DNA from: Pinguiococcus pyrenoidosus
Lineage: Eukaryota; Sar; Pinguiophyceae; Pinguiochrysidales; Pinguiochrysidaceae
Reading direction: 5' to 3'
DNA length: 15,017 bases
Assembly (NCBI GenBank): GCA_019677205.1
Contig: JAAMXY010000783.1
Coordinates: 7,114-22,130, forward strand
Shown: positions 1 through 9,300 of the stretch, one piece after another
How the letters are laid out: each line of letters opens with the position of its first letter
How positions within the stretch are numbered: the first letter of the stretch is position 1
Program-made: the position numbers and the translations under genes
Notes under the pieces: model-generated
Database searches by the model: none
What the model saw: the letters and a program-made list of their open reading frames with translations, nothing else
What the model was told of the DNA's origin: nothing

Positions 1-438
1 CCTCAGCACTTGCACGGCACGGAGGTGCTTGATGAACAGAGACTCTTTGCGGACCGTGAAAGCAGGATCGGTGCACGCGTGGAGATTCTGCTGCACGAGG
101 ACGCGGACAGCAGAGACGTCATCAGGGCCTACCTGCAAGGCTACGTCACCTGCCATCTGCTGCATGAGAACGGCGTTCAGAGGGTGTCCGGCTGGAGCGA
201 GCGATTCCGTCCTGCCAAGACGCCCAAGGCCTTCCTCACGCGGCCAGAAGGATGCAAGCTGAAGACCGTCGCGCACGAAGCTCTGTCTCGGGCAGTGCAG
301 GCGGAGTCGCAGAGCGGCGTGTTGGACGAGCTGATTGCCGCTCTTGAGGCACAGGGGTGGAACACGCGCAACTTGTTCTTGGACGGCTTGGCAGTGCGAT
401 ATCGTCTGGACGGACACGAGACGGCCAGACGACGATGA
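1..438 (+). CDS. Probable RUS (root UVB sensitive, DUF647) family protein, C-terminal part only
   Basis: The frame is open from the window edge to a TGA at 436-438, giving the last 145 residues or fewer of a protein whose start lies outside. The window opens with CCTCAG, so the edge may coincide with an exon start. Seen: a segment VEILLHEDADSRDVIRAYLQGY, and near the end LDELIAALEAQGWNTRNLFL followed by a basic tail. The order of a 'beta strand, D/E, AYLQ' segment and then a 'long helix, GW.T..L' segment resembles the C-terminal region of RUS/DUF647 proteins, which are membrane-associated proteins of plants, algae and animals without an established biochemical activity. The match is from family memory, with no catalytic motif to confirm it, so the assignment is moderate. 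The 3' end faces the PLAC8 gene tail to tail, with 163 nt between the stop codons. Confidence 0.45.
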   Translation, partial: PQHLHGTEVLDEQRLFADRESRIGARVEILLHEDADSRDVIRAYLQGYVTCHLLHENGVQRVSGWSERFRPAKTPKAFLTRPEGCKLKTVAHEALSRAVQAESQSGVLDELIAALEAQGWNTRNLFLDGLAVRYRLDGHETARRR

Positions 439-601
439 CAACGCGACACATCCTATTTCGGCGGTCTCGCGTGCTGTCTACGTTGCATCTACCCAAACTC
501 TACCTTCAGCTGCTTGGTCTACACGAGCACGTCGCCTTGCGCACAAAACCAGAATACGAGACTATCGCGAACTAGGTCCTCCTCAAAAATCCTTCCGGCG
601 A

Positions 602-1081
602 TCACTCCCGGCTTTCGATGGCCGCGGTGGTGTACACGACGGTCTGGTTGGGCGTCCACTTGCCGACGGCGCTGAACTTGCCGTTTTCTCTCTCTTCCAC
701 CTCTTGCAGCATCTGCGCGATGGCCAGTGCCGGACAGCACAGCGTGTGCAGAAGCGAGCAGCCAAAGCTCTCGTCGATGTTGTAGCGCTGCACGAGGCCC
801 CTCCTCACGGTCTGAATGCAGGGCAGGACTGGCGCGCCACACACATGTACGCCCACAAACACCCCGCACAGCAGCCCCGCGGTGCAGGTGCCCATATCGC
901 CCACGTTCGCCACCTCTGCCATGCGGCCGAAGGAGCACGCGATGCAGCACGGACACAAGTTCTGAAGACACCACGGCAGGCCGGAGTCCAGACAGCCACA
1001 CTCCGAGTGCGCCCATCTGCTCTTGGTCTCATCCTCCAGCTGCACATACGCCTCCTCAGACGCGTAGCCTTTGTCGTCCAT
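602..1081 (-). CDS. PLAC8 family cysteine-rich protein
   Basis: Single exon, 159 residues, stop at 602-604. The ATG at 1081-1079 (MDDKGYAS) is used; the frame stays open upstream but with only a GTG, not an ATG. Seen: the PLAC8 layout, with W38 before NLCPCCIACSFGRMAEV (residues 41-57), a hydrophobic Gly/Cys-rich stretch at about 66-90, then RYNIDESFGCSLLHTLCCPALAIAQ (99-123) and an acidic EVEERE. The CPCC pair, the R-Y-N-I motif and the CC..A..Q end are family hallmarks. Known of the family: small, usually membrane-associated Cys-rich proteins, including plant PCR/FW2.2-like proteins linked to metal export and organ size, and animal placenta-specific 8. The role here cannot be told. It shares a divergent intergenic region with the phosphatase gene at 1895. 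Confidence 0.85.
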   Translation of the reverse strand: MDDKGYASEEAYVQLEDETKSRWAHSECGCLDSGLPWCLQNLCPCCIACSFGRMAEVANVGDMGTCTAGLLCGVFVGVHVCGAPVLPCIQTVRRGLVQRYNIDESFGCSLLHTLCCPALAIAQMLQEVEERENGKFSAVGKWTPNQTVVYTTAAIESRE

Positions 1082-1894
1082 CTTTCTTCCACGCGGCGCG
1101 GAGATCTCCACCTCACCTCCACTTCTCGCGCCTTTTTACGCCGATGCAGCCAACGCGGGGATTCCTCTGTGAACATCTTCGATTCAATCCGACAGAAGAC
1201 TTGGGACAGACAAAGGACAGAGCAGCAGAGCAGATATTATTTCAAAATATGAATACATTGTTATTTGGATTTGGGGTTTCATTTTTCGTTTGTGATATTA
1301 ATAGAATATCTTATATGTTAAATAGTTGTATGATAAATATAGAATAGTAAATTAAATTTAGTAAATATGTTTAATATGTCACTTGAATTTGCTTGGGAGT
1401 GCATGCTTCAGGAGACTCAATTCTGCAAACATATTTCTAAAACCGTTTCATTTCAGATTGAGCTTGGACTCCTATCGATCCTGTGGAGTGCGAAAGCATA
1501 GAGAGTAGAGAGCAAAGACGAAAGGAAAGCCAAAAAGCTACAGTACTGTACTTCCACGAACACTACGCGAAGAAGGGTGTCGGCCGCAGTTGTGAGGGCT
1601 CTTCACGGTGTTCAGCAGCCACCGGAGCAACTTGTCCACTTCTGGTCCGCAGTCCACGCAGACGCCTCAGGATCCAGATTGGCAAGGGCTGCGAATTGAG
1701 AACGCCAGAGTAGGACGCGAAAGGTGCGGCCAGAGGGGAGTCAAAGTACGGATCCCTCCAGAAAAACGTTCTGGACAGGGGGCCTTGGCAGCATTTTGCG
1801 CTTCGCAAAGCTTTGTCAAAGTGAGTGGTGCAAGCAGGCATCTCATCTCGAAGTGAGCCGACATCTTCCGTCTTGCAATGCCTAGCTGCGTAGC
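1082..1894. promoter_or_regulatory. Divergent intergenic region between PLAC8 and phosphatase genes, with AT-rich island
   Basis: These 813 nt separate two start codons that point away from each other, so both promoters must lie here. About 1230-1400 is strikingly AT-rich, with runs such as TTAATAGAATATCTTATATG, in contrast to the GC-rich flanks; 1401-1480 is intermediate. From about 1560 to 1890 composition returns to GC-rich and short open frames occur on both strands, but none has a recognisable domain. No core promoter element can be assigned with confidence. Confidence 0.5.
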
Positions 1895-2815
1895 ATGGAT
1901 CCGTCTGCGGAAGTTCGAGCTGCAGCCAATGACACGGACGGCGCGTCGGGCGCCTACGAGACCATGAGCGTGAGGGAGCTCAAGGACCTCCTGAAAAGAC
2001 GCGGAGTGGACATGTCTCTCGCGGTGGAGAAAGAAGACCTCGTGCGTCTCGCGGCGGCGCACGAAGATTTCGACGCAGAGGCTCGGCTCATCTTCGAGAG
2101 AGTGAATCTGGAGCCTGGATTCCGTACCAGGTAGGAAGGCGGCGTCGGGTCCCGCCGTTTCCCATGCCAGGGACGCTGCTTACCCGACGCGCACACGCGC
2201 CGGCGGCGATAGGTACAGCAACGCGGATCCCATTTGGCAGTCGCCGGACACGGGAGCGCGGGTCTACGTGGGCAATCTGGAGACGGCGCGAAGCCGAGAA
2301 ATGCTCCAGATGCATGGCATCTCTGCCGTTGTCAAGTGCGTACCTATCGTCTCAGTCTTGTGAGCCCTGCGGATGCAGCCATGCATCTCACCGGAGCGAA
2401 TGCTGTGCCTTCGGCAATCAGCTGTCAGGGCCTGGATTCGCAGAACTTCTTCGAGGACGACCCGTCCGTGGACTACTTCCGCTTCCCCATCGCCACGTGG
2501 GCCATATCGGGGGCGAAGATGGACACCCGGGAGGGCGTCCTGGCGTACTTCCAGCCGCTCTGGGACTGGATCGACGAGAAGATGGAAGAGCAGAGAAGCG
2601 TGCTCATCCACTGCCTGGCCGGCGCGCACCGCGCCGGCACCACGGGGACGGCGTTCCTCATGTACAAGGAGAACCTTCCTCTCGAAGTTGCCATCAGTAC
2701 CGCCAAGACCCTACGTCCTATCATCAATCCCTTCGGTAGGCTGACCACGCTGCTGGACAGGTACGGCAAGGCCTTGGCAGCGACGAGGGCGGACGAAGGC
2801 GAAGAGGGCGCGTGA
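1895..2815 (+). CDS. Dual-specificity protein phosphatase with N-terminal SAP-like motif, three exons
   Basis: Exons 1895-2130, 2213-2335 and 2422-2815 join in frame to 250 residues. Splicing restores a continuous domain: exon 1 ends in codon AG|G (Arg), and exon 2 ends AA, completed to AAC, giving AVVNCQGLDSQNFFEDDP across the junction. Residues 24-53 (MSVRELKDLLKRRGVDMSLA plus EKEDLVRL) look like a SAP/ARMET-type helix-turn-helix. The DSP domain begins at ARVYVGNLETAR and contains the signature HCLAGAHR with Cys184 and Arg190. Asp154 in KMDTREG aligns by spacing with the general acid of VHR-type phosphatases. The residue after the Arg is Ala191, where Ser or Thr is usual. Family role: dephosphorylation of phospho-Tyr/Ser/Thr or other phosphates; the substrate is unknown. 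The C-terminus is short and acidic. The gene lies tail to tail with the NicO-type gene. Confidence 0.85.
2131..2212 (+). other. Phosphatase intron 1 (82 nt)
   Basis: Donor GTAGGA directly after CGTACCAG; acceptor GGCGATAG. Removing it joins FRT, Arg (AG|G) and YSNADPIWQ in frame; reading through gives an immediate TAG stop. Confidence 0.85.
2336..2421 (+). other. Phosphatase intron 2 (86 nt)
   Basis: Donor GTGCGT; acceptor GGCAATCAG. It splits an Asn codon (AA|C) and restores the family-typical VVNC strand. An earlier AG at about 2382-2383 would break the frame, so 2421 is preferred. Confidence 0.8.
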
Positions 2816-3096
2816 GCCTCCGTTCTCGCAGTCGTCCCTTGATTTTTGCCTTCTCCGACAGCCACAGATGAGACAGGAGATTGCCGCGTCGACCTTCGGG
2901 CGAAGCCTCCGAATTTTGCGTCGAACAACAGCTTTCCTCAGCTATGGATTCTGCCACCGTCTCCACCACGGACTCGGCGAACGACTGCGCTGGGAATGCT
3001 TTCGGCATGCAGCTGTTCACTTCCCCCGCCCTTCCACAGCAAGCCATTTCCTGTAGGGCGCGAGCGAGGGTAGCGAAAAGTCGGCGGGATCTCTCC
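2816..3096. other. Tail-to-tail intergenic region, nothing recognised
   Basis: These 281 nt lie between the stop codons of the phosphatase and the NicO-type gene. They hold both 3' UTRs and terminators by inference. Short overlapping open frames are present but show no domain. No AATAAA signal was seen. Confidence 0.4.
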
Positions 3097-4033
3097 TCAG
3101 GCGTCGACGGCTTCTGCAGCCTGGTCGGGTCCGGCCGGTCCCTCGACGAGGTCCCATCCGAAGATGTAGAGGATGCCGGTGGCCGTGGCCAGCACGCCAG
3201 CGAAGAAGGCCAGGTACGCCAGGCGCCGATTGAGCAGCTTCTCGCGATGCTTGTCGTCGGCATGGTACGCATCCGACAAGCTGCTTCCGCTGGGCAGCTG
3301 TTCGATGTCTTCGGCCTTTGCCCATTGCAGCGTCACGTGGCCAGCAACGCCCGTGTAAGCCGCCATGACCAGCGCCGTGCAGATGCTGAAGCCGGCCAGA
3401 TAACCCACGCATCGCACGGCCGTCGGCAGCATGATGGCCGGCAGCACTCCCACAGCATGGCCAGTGCCCGAGAGGCCGTGCAGGATTCCTACGTTGCAGA
3501 TGGGTCAAAACCAGCTCGGCTCCTCTTCCGCACGTGGTCCTGCTCCGATCGAGAGGCCTTGGCGACGCACCGGTGAGTAGCGGTCCCCTCTGCCTTGCGG
3601 GCGCGTGAGACGGCCCAGCGGCGCTGTGCTCATGGGAGCCCTCGGCGCTGCGGCCGCTCAATGCGCGGATGGCATGTCGAATGCCGTCGACGCCAATGAA
3701 GATGAGAGTGAGGCCGACCGCCACGTCGAGGTAGCTGGCCACCTTGCTCATGTCCAGCACTCCTCTGAGACTAAAGCCCAGTGCGCCGATGGCCAACGCC
3801 CCGATGGCGTGGCCCAGCCCCCAGCTGAGACCCTGCCAAGCGGCGCCGCAGCCGCGTCCAACGCTGCTGGGGAACAGCGCCACCAGATGGTCATACTGCA
3901 CGGCGTGGAAGGCCCCCAGACGGCCTCCCGCCAGGAAATCTTGCACCACCATCACTTCACTCCATTCTGTGGCCTTTCCAAACAACCAAACTTGCTTTCT
4001 TGTCCGGTTTGGGAGGGAGGGAATTGGAGACAT
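3097..4033 (-). CDS. NicO-type nickel/cobalt transporter-like membrane protein, two exons
   Basis: Exons 4033-3571 and 3488-3097 join (codon G|GA) to 284 residues. Seen: motif 1 at residues 41-52, AFHAVQYDHLVAL, with His43, Asp48 and His49; then SWGLGHAIGALAIGALGF, and VASYLDVAVGLTLIFIGVDG followed by RHA. A His-containing loop (GSHEHSAAGPSHA) precedes the second half, GILHGLSGTGHAVGVLPAIM, then two further hydrophobic segments ending LYIFGW. The two-half layout and the H.(V).DHL and GI.HG motifs match NicO/UreH-like transporters, including the plant high-affinity nickel-transport family. Motif 1 has Tyr47 where Pro is common. Family role: Ni2+ or Co2+ movement across a membrane, often serving urease; the substrate here is inferred. 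MVVQDFL at residue 28 is an alternative start. Nothing in the N-terminus is clearly a targeting peptide. Confidence 0.78.
3489..3570 (-). other. NicO-type gene intron (82 nt)
   Basis: On the minus strand the donor is GTGCGT at 3570 and the acceptor GCAACGTAG ending at 3489. It joins GPLLT and GILHGLSG in phase 1. Without it the frame drifts into non-homologous Arg/Pro-rich sequence, which could be mistaken for a frameshift. Confidence 0.85.
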
Positions 4034-4347
4034 CCGAGATCAGAGCTGGATTTTTCTTTTCTTTTTTTAGCCGATTTCTTGGTGCCAAATATGGTGAACG
4101 TTACACTACTATATTTAATTATCATTTATTGATAGTCTATTTTGTCTCAATGTAGTTGGTAAATATTTTATAATATGCTATAATATTGTCAAATCTCATT
4201 GATGTATCTTAAGTTTTGAATTTGTAATTTCCATTTTCTAGAATAATAATAGCAGACAAAACCCCGAAGTTAAGGCCTCAAATCTCAAATCCGCCGCCCT
4301 TCCCACTTGCGAAGCTGTATCGGCGGTCTGATTCGTGCCGCAGTGCC
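4034..4347. promoter_or_regulatory. Divergent promoter region between NicO-type and TPR-J genes, AT-rich
   Basis: These 314 nt lie between opposite start codons. About 4075-4260 is AT-rich, with TATATTTAATTATC and TAAATATTTTATAATATGC, flanked by GC-rich DNA. A pyrimidine run lies at 4051-4069. TATA-like strings are abundant but none can be singled out. Confidence 0.5.
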
Positions 4348-6095
4348 ATGAGTGCAGCGCCACAGGAAGAGAAGTCAAGTGCAGGTGCAGAGTACTCCGC
4401 CGCTACAGTCCATCTGAAGAGACAAGAAGAAGAAGAAGAAGAAGAAGAAGAAGAAGAAGAAGAAGAAGAAGAAGAAGAAGAAGAAAAAGAAAAAGAAGAA
4501 AAAGAAAAAGAAAAAGAAGAAGAAGAGGTACCAGGACACGAGAAGCCGAACATGAAGACAGAGACAACGAGCGAAGAGCTGTCCACATCCCCCCAAAGCG
4601 CCAATTCGCAGTCCTTGGCTGTCGCGCGGAGACAGGAAGAGCTGGAGGAAGAAGCAGAAGGAGAAGAAGAGTGGCGTTTACAAGCAGAGCAGTACAAGAA
4701 CCAAGGCAACATCGCGTTTAAGAACGGCTTCGTAGAAGAGGCCATTCGCTTGTTCAGCTGCGCCATCGACTTGGACGACCAGAATCACGTGTACTATTCC
4801 AACCGCAGCGCCGCGTATCTCAAGCTCGGCAGCGCCAAGTCCAAGGCGTTCCAGGACGCCAAGAAGTGCGTCGAGCTCAAGCCGGACTGGGCCAAAGGCT
4901 ACAGCCGCAAGGGAGCGGCGGAATTGGCCCTCGGCCGCCTCCAGGACGCGCAGGACAGCTACCGCCTTGGCCTTCGCTATGACCCCGGCAACCCTGCGCT
5001 GCAGAGTGGCTTCGAGAAGGCGCGAGAAGCCGAGGAAATCGCCAGGGAGAAGCGTCTGGCGGCGGCTCGGCAGAGGCGGGAGACTGATGAGCGGATCAAA
5101 CGCGAAGAGGAAGAGGCCAAGCAGAGGGATGAGGCACTGAAGACGGATGATGACCGGCTTCTGGACTTCTTCGCTGTCATTGACGAGACGGAGCAGACCA
5201 CGCACAAGAAGCCCGCGGTCGCGGGAGACGCAAACGACGACGAGGCCAAGGACGAGGAAGCCAAGAAGACCTTCCATGAGAAATACAAGGAGCAGAACAG
5301 AAACCTGGGCACTGCGCGGGAGCTCATTGACCACATCCTCGCGCCCCACTACAAGTGGCGGAACCTGAACCCCTACTTTGTGCTCAACCTCGACGTGGAC
5401 GCGACGGATGAGGACATTCGAGCCCGCTACAAGCGAGTGTCGGTGAAAATCCACCCGGACAAGAACCGAGACATTGAGCAGGAGGCGCAGGAAGCCTTCG
5501 AGCAGCTCAAGACAGCGTACAACAAGCTCATGGAGAAGAACGACGCGGGAGAGTACATGGAGCGAGAGATCATCGTCAATCGGATCGAGCGCGCGCGCCA
5601 GAAGGCCAGCAGAGAGCACCGCCTCCTGAAGAGCAAGGGGTTGACGCCCTTGACGGGACTCAAGCCGCTCGAGGAGATGCAACGGGTCGAGGTCATGAAG
5701 AAGTTTGCGGAAGCTGAGAGGGACAGAGAGGAGGCGATTCGCCTGCGCAGGGCGCACGAAGCGAGGGAAAAGGAACAGGAGAAGGTCCAGCTGCTGGAGA
5801 TGCGTCAAGAACGGGAATTCCATAAGGAGTGGTCCAGGAAAGAGCGACAAGACTCCCGCGTAGGTGAGTCGCCGCGCTTCGCCATGTGCGTCTGCATGCC
5901 TCGCCTGCTTCTGATCGACTGCGTCGCTGCTTGCTTGTCTCATTCTGCGCAGGCAACTGGAGAGAGTTCACCACCGCGGAGGAGCCGGGGAAGAATGGCG
6001 CGGCGAGCAAGCTTTGGAAGGTGGAAGAGCGGCAGGATAAGAAGCGCAAGTTCGGACAAGTCGATCTGGAGGAATGGAAAAAAGATTGGAAGTGA
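4348..6095 (+). CDS. TPR co-chaperone fused to DNAJC8/Spf31-like J protein, two exons
   Basis: Exons 4348-5863 and 5953-6095 join (codon G|GC) to 552 residues. Order: Ser/Glu-rich N-terminus; poly-Glu/Lys at residues 27-60 encoded by a GAA microsatellite; three TPR units at about 110-225 (QYKNQGNIAFKNG, YYSNRSAAYLKLG, KGYSRKGAAELALG); a charged coiled coil at about 230-270; J domain at about 340-400 with HPD at 369-371 (VKIHPDKNRD); then a long Glu/Arg coiled coil ending RQDSRVGNWREF and a basic tail. The TPR residues K..N, N, K and R match the carboxylate clamp that binds the EEVD tails of Hsp70/Hsp90. The J domain plus everything after it follows human DNAJC8/Spf31, a spliceosome-associated J protein. 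TPR-J proteins such as DNAJC7 are known, but their C-termini differ from this one. Likely role: Hsp70 co-chaperone, perhaps in the nucleus near the spliceosome (inference). Confidence 0.85.
4426..4527 (+). repeat. GAA/AAA trinucleotide microsatellite inside coding sequence
   Basis: A nearly pure GAA run grades into mixed GAA/AAA codons and encodes Glu- and Lys-only sequence (residues 27-60). It stays in frame with the TPR-J protein. Length is probably polymorphic and may be misassembled. Confidence 0.95.
5864..5952 (+). other. TPR-J gene intron (89 nt)
   Basis: Donor GTGAGT after CGCGTAG; acceptor CATTCTGCGCAG. Splicing restores DSRVGNWREFTT, the conserved DNAJC8-type end. Reading through the intron instead appends a Ser/Pro/Arg-rich tail without homology. 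Confidence 0.9.
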
Positions 6096-6378
6096 ATCAG
6101 ACCTGAGCTTGCGCAATCTTCCCCCGGCATTCGAACAACCTCGCAAACGGGGATTCGAACCACTTCGCAAACGGGGACTCGAACGGCCTTCTTCCTCCCC
6201 CCACCCACCCCCCGCGCGGCACCCATCCAAGCCACTTTCCCGAAGCCACGAAAGAAAACAGCACCCTTCGTGCCTCTGGCCATCTGTCCTCGCTTGGAGC
6301 GTCGTGTAGAGAGCGTGCTCGAGAGACGTGGCCAGCCACAAACCACACCCTTGTGATAGCCGGCCGTTATGCCGCCGT
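6096..6378. other. Tail-to-tail intergenic region between TPR-J and CPS genes
   Basis: These 283 nt hold both 3' UTRs. The notable content is a 24-bp tandem repeat (6129-6184, listed separately) and a C-rich tract at about 6190-6215. No other feature was recognised. Confidence 0.5.
6129..6184. repeat. 24-bp tandem repeat, 2.3 copies
   Basis: Units at 6129-6152 and 6153-6176 differ at two positions; a partial third copy is at 6177-6184. Each contains TTCGAAC and CGCAAACGGGG. Read on the minus strand, one junction gives GGTTCGAATCC, identical to a Pol III B box, but no tRNA fold surrounds it. Confidence 0.85.
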
Positions 6379-9300
6379 TCAGTTTGGCTTGGGGATGCTG
6401 GCCTGGTAGTCCTCCAGGGAAAGCAGCTCCAGGTGCTTGACGCGCTTCAAGCTCTCCACCAGAAGCACCGCGACCTTCAGGTTCGTGATGAGGTTCACGC
6501 CGAAGTCAACCGCGGCGCGGCGGAGAAGGTACCCCGCCGTCACCTCGTCCCGCTGCGTGGTCCCCTCCGGGATGTTGATCACCAGCGAGATCTTCCCGGA
6601 GGTGATCAGCTGCAAGCAGGTGTTCTCGCCTTTTGCGGGGGGCTTCTCCAGGCCGATCACGTCCAGATTGTGGTCACGGTAGAACGTGCTGGTACCTGGC
6701 GTGCACTTCAGGATGTATCCCATCTCTCTCAGGAGGCGCATGCTGGGCAAAAACTCGTTCCGGAACGTGTCGTTCGCGATGGACACGAGAAGCGTGCTTC
6801 CTGGAGGCGGCTTCTTGAAGCCGGTGCTGTACATGGACGCCATGAAGGCGTGATGCACGTCGTGGCCGTAGCAGGCCACTTCTCCCGTGGAGGCCATCTC
6901 GACGCCCAGTGTGGGATCGGCCCCTCGGAGGCGGGTGAAGCTGAACATGGGCGCCTTCACGCCGACGTAGTCGATGTCGAGGAGCGAGATGCTGTAGGGC
7001 TTCGCCGGGGCGCCCACCATGCACCGCGTGGCCAACTGAATGAAGTTCACGCCGAGCGTCTTCGAGATGAAGGGGAAGGTGCGACTCGCGCGGAGGTTGC
7101 ACTCGATCACCTTCACGAAGTTGTCCTTCGCCAAGAGCTGGATGTTGAACGGCCCCGTGATGCTCAGCGCGGCCGCGATCTTCTGCGCGATGCGCTTCAC
7201 GTTCCGGATGGTCTGGACGTACAGCCGCTGGGCGGGAAGCACGAGCGTGGCATCCCCGGAGTGCACACCGGCATTCTCGACGTGCTCGCTGATCGCGTAG
7301 TTCAGGATGTGGCCGTTGTTCGCAACCGCGTCAAACTCAATCTCCTTCGCGTTGACAATGAACTTGGAAACGACGACGGGCTTGTCCCCCGACACGTCGG
7401 CGGCGGTCTCGAGGAACTGGCTGAGCTGCTCTGGCGTGCTCGCGACCTTCATTGCCGCCCCGCTCAGGACGAAGGAGGGCCGGACCAGGACGGGATACTC
7501 GTGCTCCTCCGCCCACTGCTGCGCGCCCTCGATCGTGTCCAGGGAGGCCCAAGGCGGCTGGTCCACTCCGATGGAGTCCAGCATGGCGCTGAACAGATTG
7601 CGGTCCTCCGCCCGATTGATGTCGTTCGGGCTGGTTCCCAAGATGTGCACCCCGACCTCCTGGAGCGGCTGCGCAAGGTTGTTCGGGATCTGCCCCCCGA
7701 CCGAGACGACGACGCCGTAGACGCTCTGCGCCTCGTAGATGTCGAGGACCCGCTCGAAGGACAGTTCCTCGAAGAAGAGCTGGTCGGACTCGTCAAAGTC
7801 GGTGCTCACCGTCTCCGGGTTGTAGTTGACGACAATCGCGGCGAAGCCGAGCTTCCGGAGCTCCCGTACGCACGACACGGCGCTCCAGTCGAACTCTACG
7901 CTGCTTCCAATGCAATACGCGCCGCATCCGAGGACCATGACGGACCGCCGCTCTTCCTCTGGTCCGATGTCGTTCTCCGAGCCCATGTACGTCATGTAGA
8001 GGTAGTTCGTGGCGGCGGGGAACTCCGCGGCCAGGGTGTCGATCTGCTTGACGTAGGGGACGATGCCGAGGCCCGTCCGCTTTCGTCGCACCAGCATCTC
8101 GGTGCTGCCGGTGTAGTCCGCGATCTGCGAGTCCGAGAACCCGGCGACCTTCATGGCGCGGATCTCCGGGCCGGCAAGCTTCTCCAAGTTGCCGCGCACC
8201 CTCGCCGCCATCTTCATCGTGCTGATCATCTTCAGCTTGGACAGGAACCAGCGGTCGATCTTGGTCAGCGCGTGGACCCGGTCGATGCTGTAGCCCTGCT
8301 CGAGGGCGGTCTGCACCATCCACAGCCGCTCGTCGGTGGGGTTCTTGAGCTTGTCCTCCAGATCTCCGCCCTTGATCGACTCGCCGTGGCCCTCGAGGCC
8401 CTTGCTGCCGGGCAGGACCATCCGCACCGCCTTCTGGATGCACTCTTCGAAGCATCGTCCCATCGCCATCACTTCCCCGACGCTCTTCATGCTGCTGCCC
8501 AAGTCCGTGCTGACGCGCTGAAACTTCTTCAGGTCCCATCGGGGCATCTTCACGACCAGGTAGTCGAGGCTGGGCTCGAAGCAGGCCGTGGTGTTCTTCG
8601 TGACGCTGTTGCGGATGCTGACCAGGTCGTTGCCGAGGCTCAGCTTCGCCGCTACGTACGCCAGAGGATAGCCGGTGGCCTTGGACGCCAGGGCGGACGA
8701 CCGCGACAGCCTGGCGTTGACCTCGATGATGCAGTAGCGCTCCGAGTCGGGGTGCAGCGCGTACTGGATGTTGCACTCGCCCACAATGCCCAGGTGCCGG
8801 ACCACCTTCAGCGCGGTCGAGCGGAGCTTGAAATACTCCCGATTACTCAGGGTCTGGCTCGGCGCCACGACGATGCTGTCGCCCGTGTGGATGCCCAGCG
8901 GATCGAAGTTCTCCATGTTGCACACCGTGATGCAGTTGTCGCGGACGTCGCGAACGACTTCGTACTCGACCTCTTTCCATCCGCGAAGGTCCTGGTCGAT
9001 GAGGATCTGCGAGCTGCAGCTGAAGGCCTTGGAGGCCAGGTCCACGAGCTCCTTGCGATCGTGCGCGAAGCCGGAGCCCAGCCCGCCCAGCGCGAAGGCG
9101 GCGCGAATGAGCACCGGATAGCCGATCTTCTCGGCCGCCTCGATGGCCTCGTCCACGTTGCTGGCGGGGAAGCTCAGGGCCAGCGTCTCGTTGATCTCGC
9201 GAAGCTTCACGCTGAACTTCTCCCGATCTTCCGTGGCCACGATCACCGGGATCTGCGTGCCCAGGACCTTGATTCCGCGCCTCTGCAACTCGCCGGCCTC

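Noticed and set aside
335-1252. A 305-codon open frame on the + strand across the PLAC8 gene
   Set aside because: It lies antisense to the PLAC8 coding sequence and its translation is low-complexity Arg/Ala/His without a family match.
1483-1856. Short open frames on both strands in the 1483-1856 stretch
   Set aside because: No recognisable domain, overlapping frames on both strands, and location in a promoter region; chance frames in GC-rich DNA are likelier.
3489-3570. Frameshift or pseudogene in the NicO-type gene
   Set aside because: A GT-AG intron of typical size restores the frame and joins the two conserved halves.
6140-6184. A tRNA gene on the minus strand at the GGTTCGAATCC string
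   Set aside because: The flanking five bases do not pair as a T-stem, and no acceptor stem or anticodon arm was found around it.
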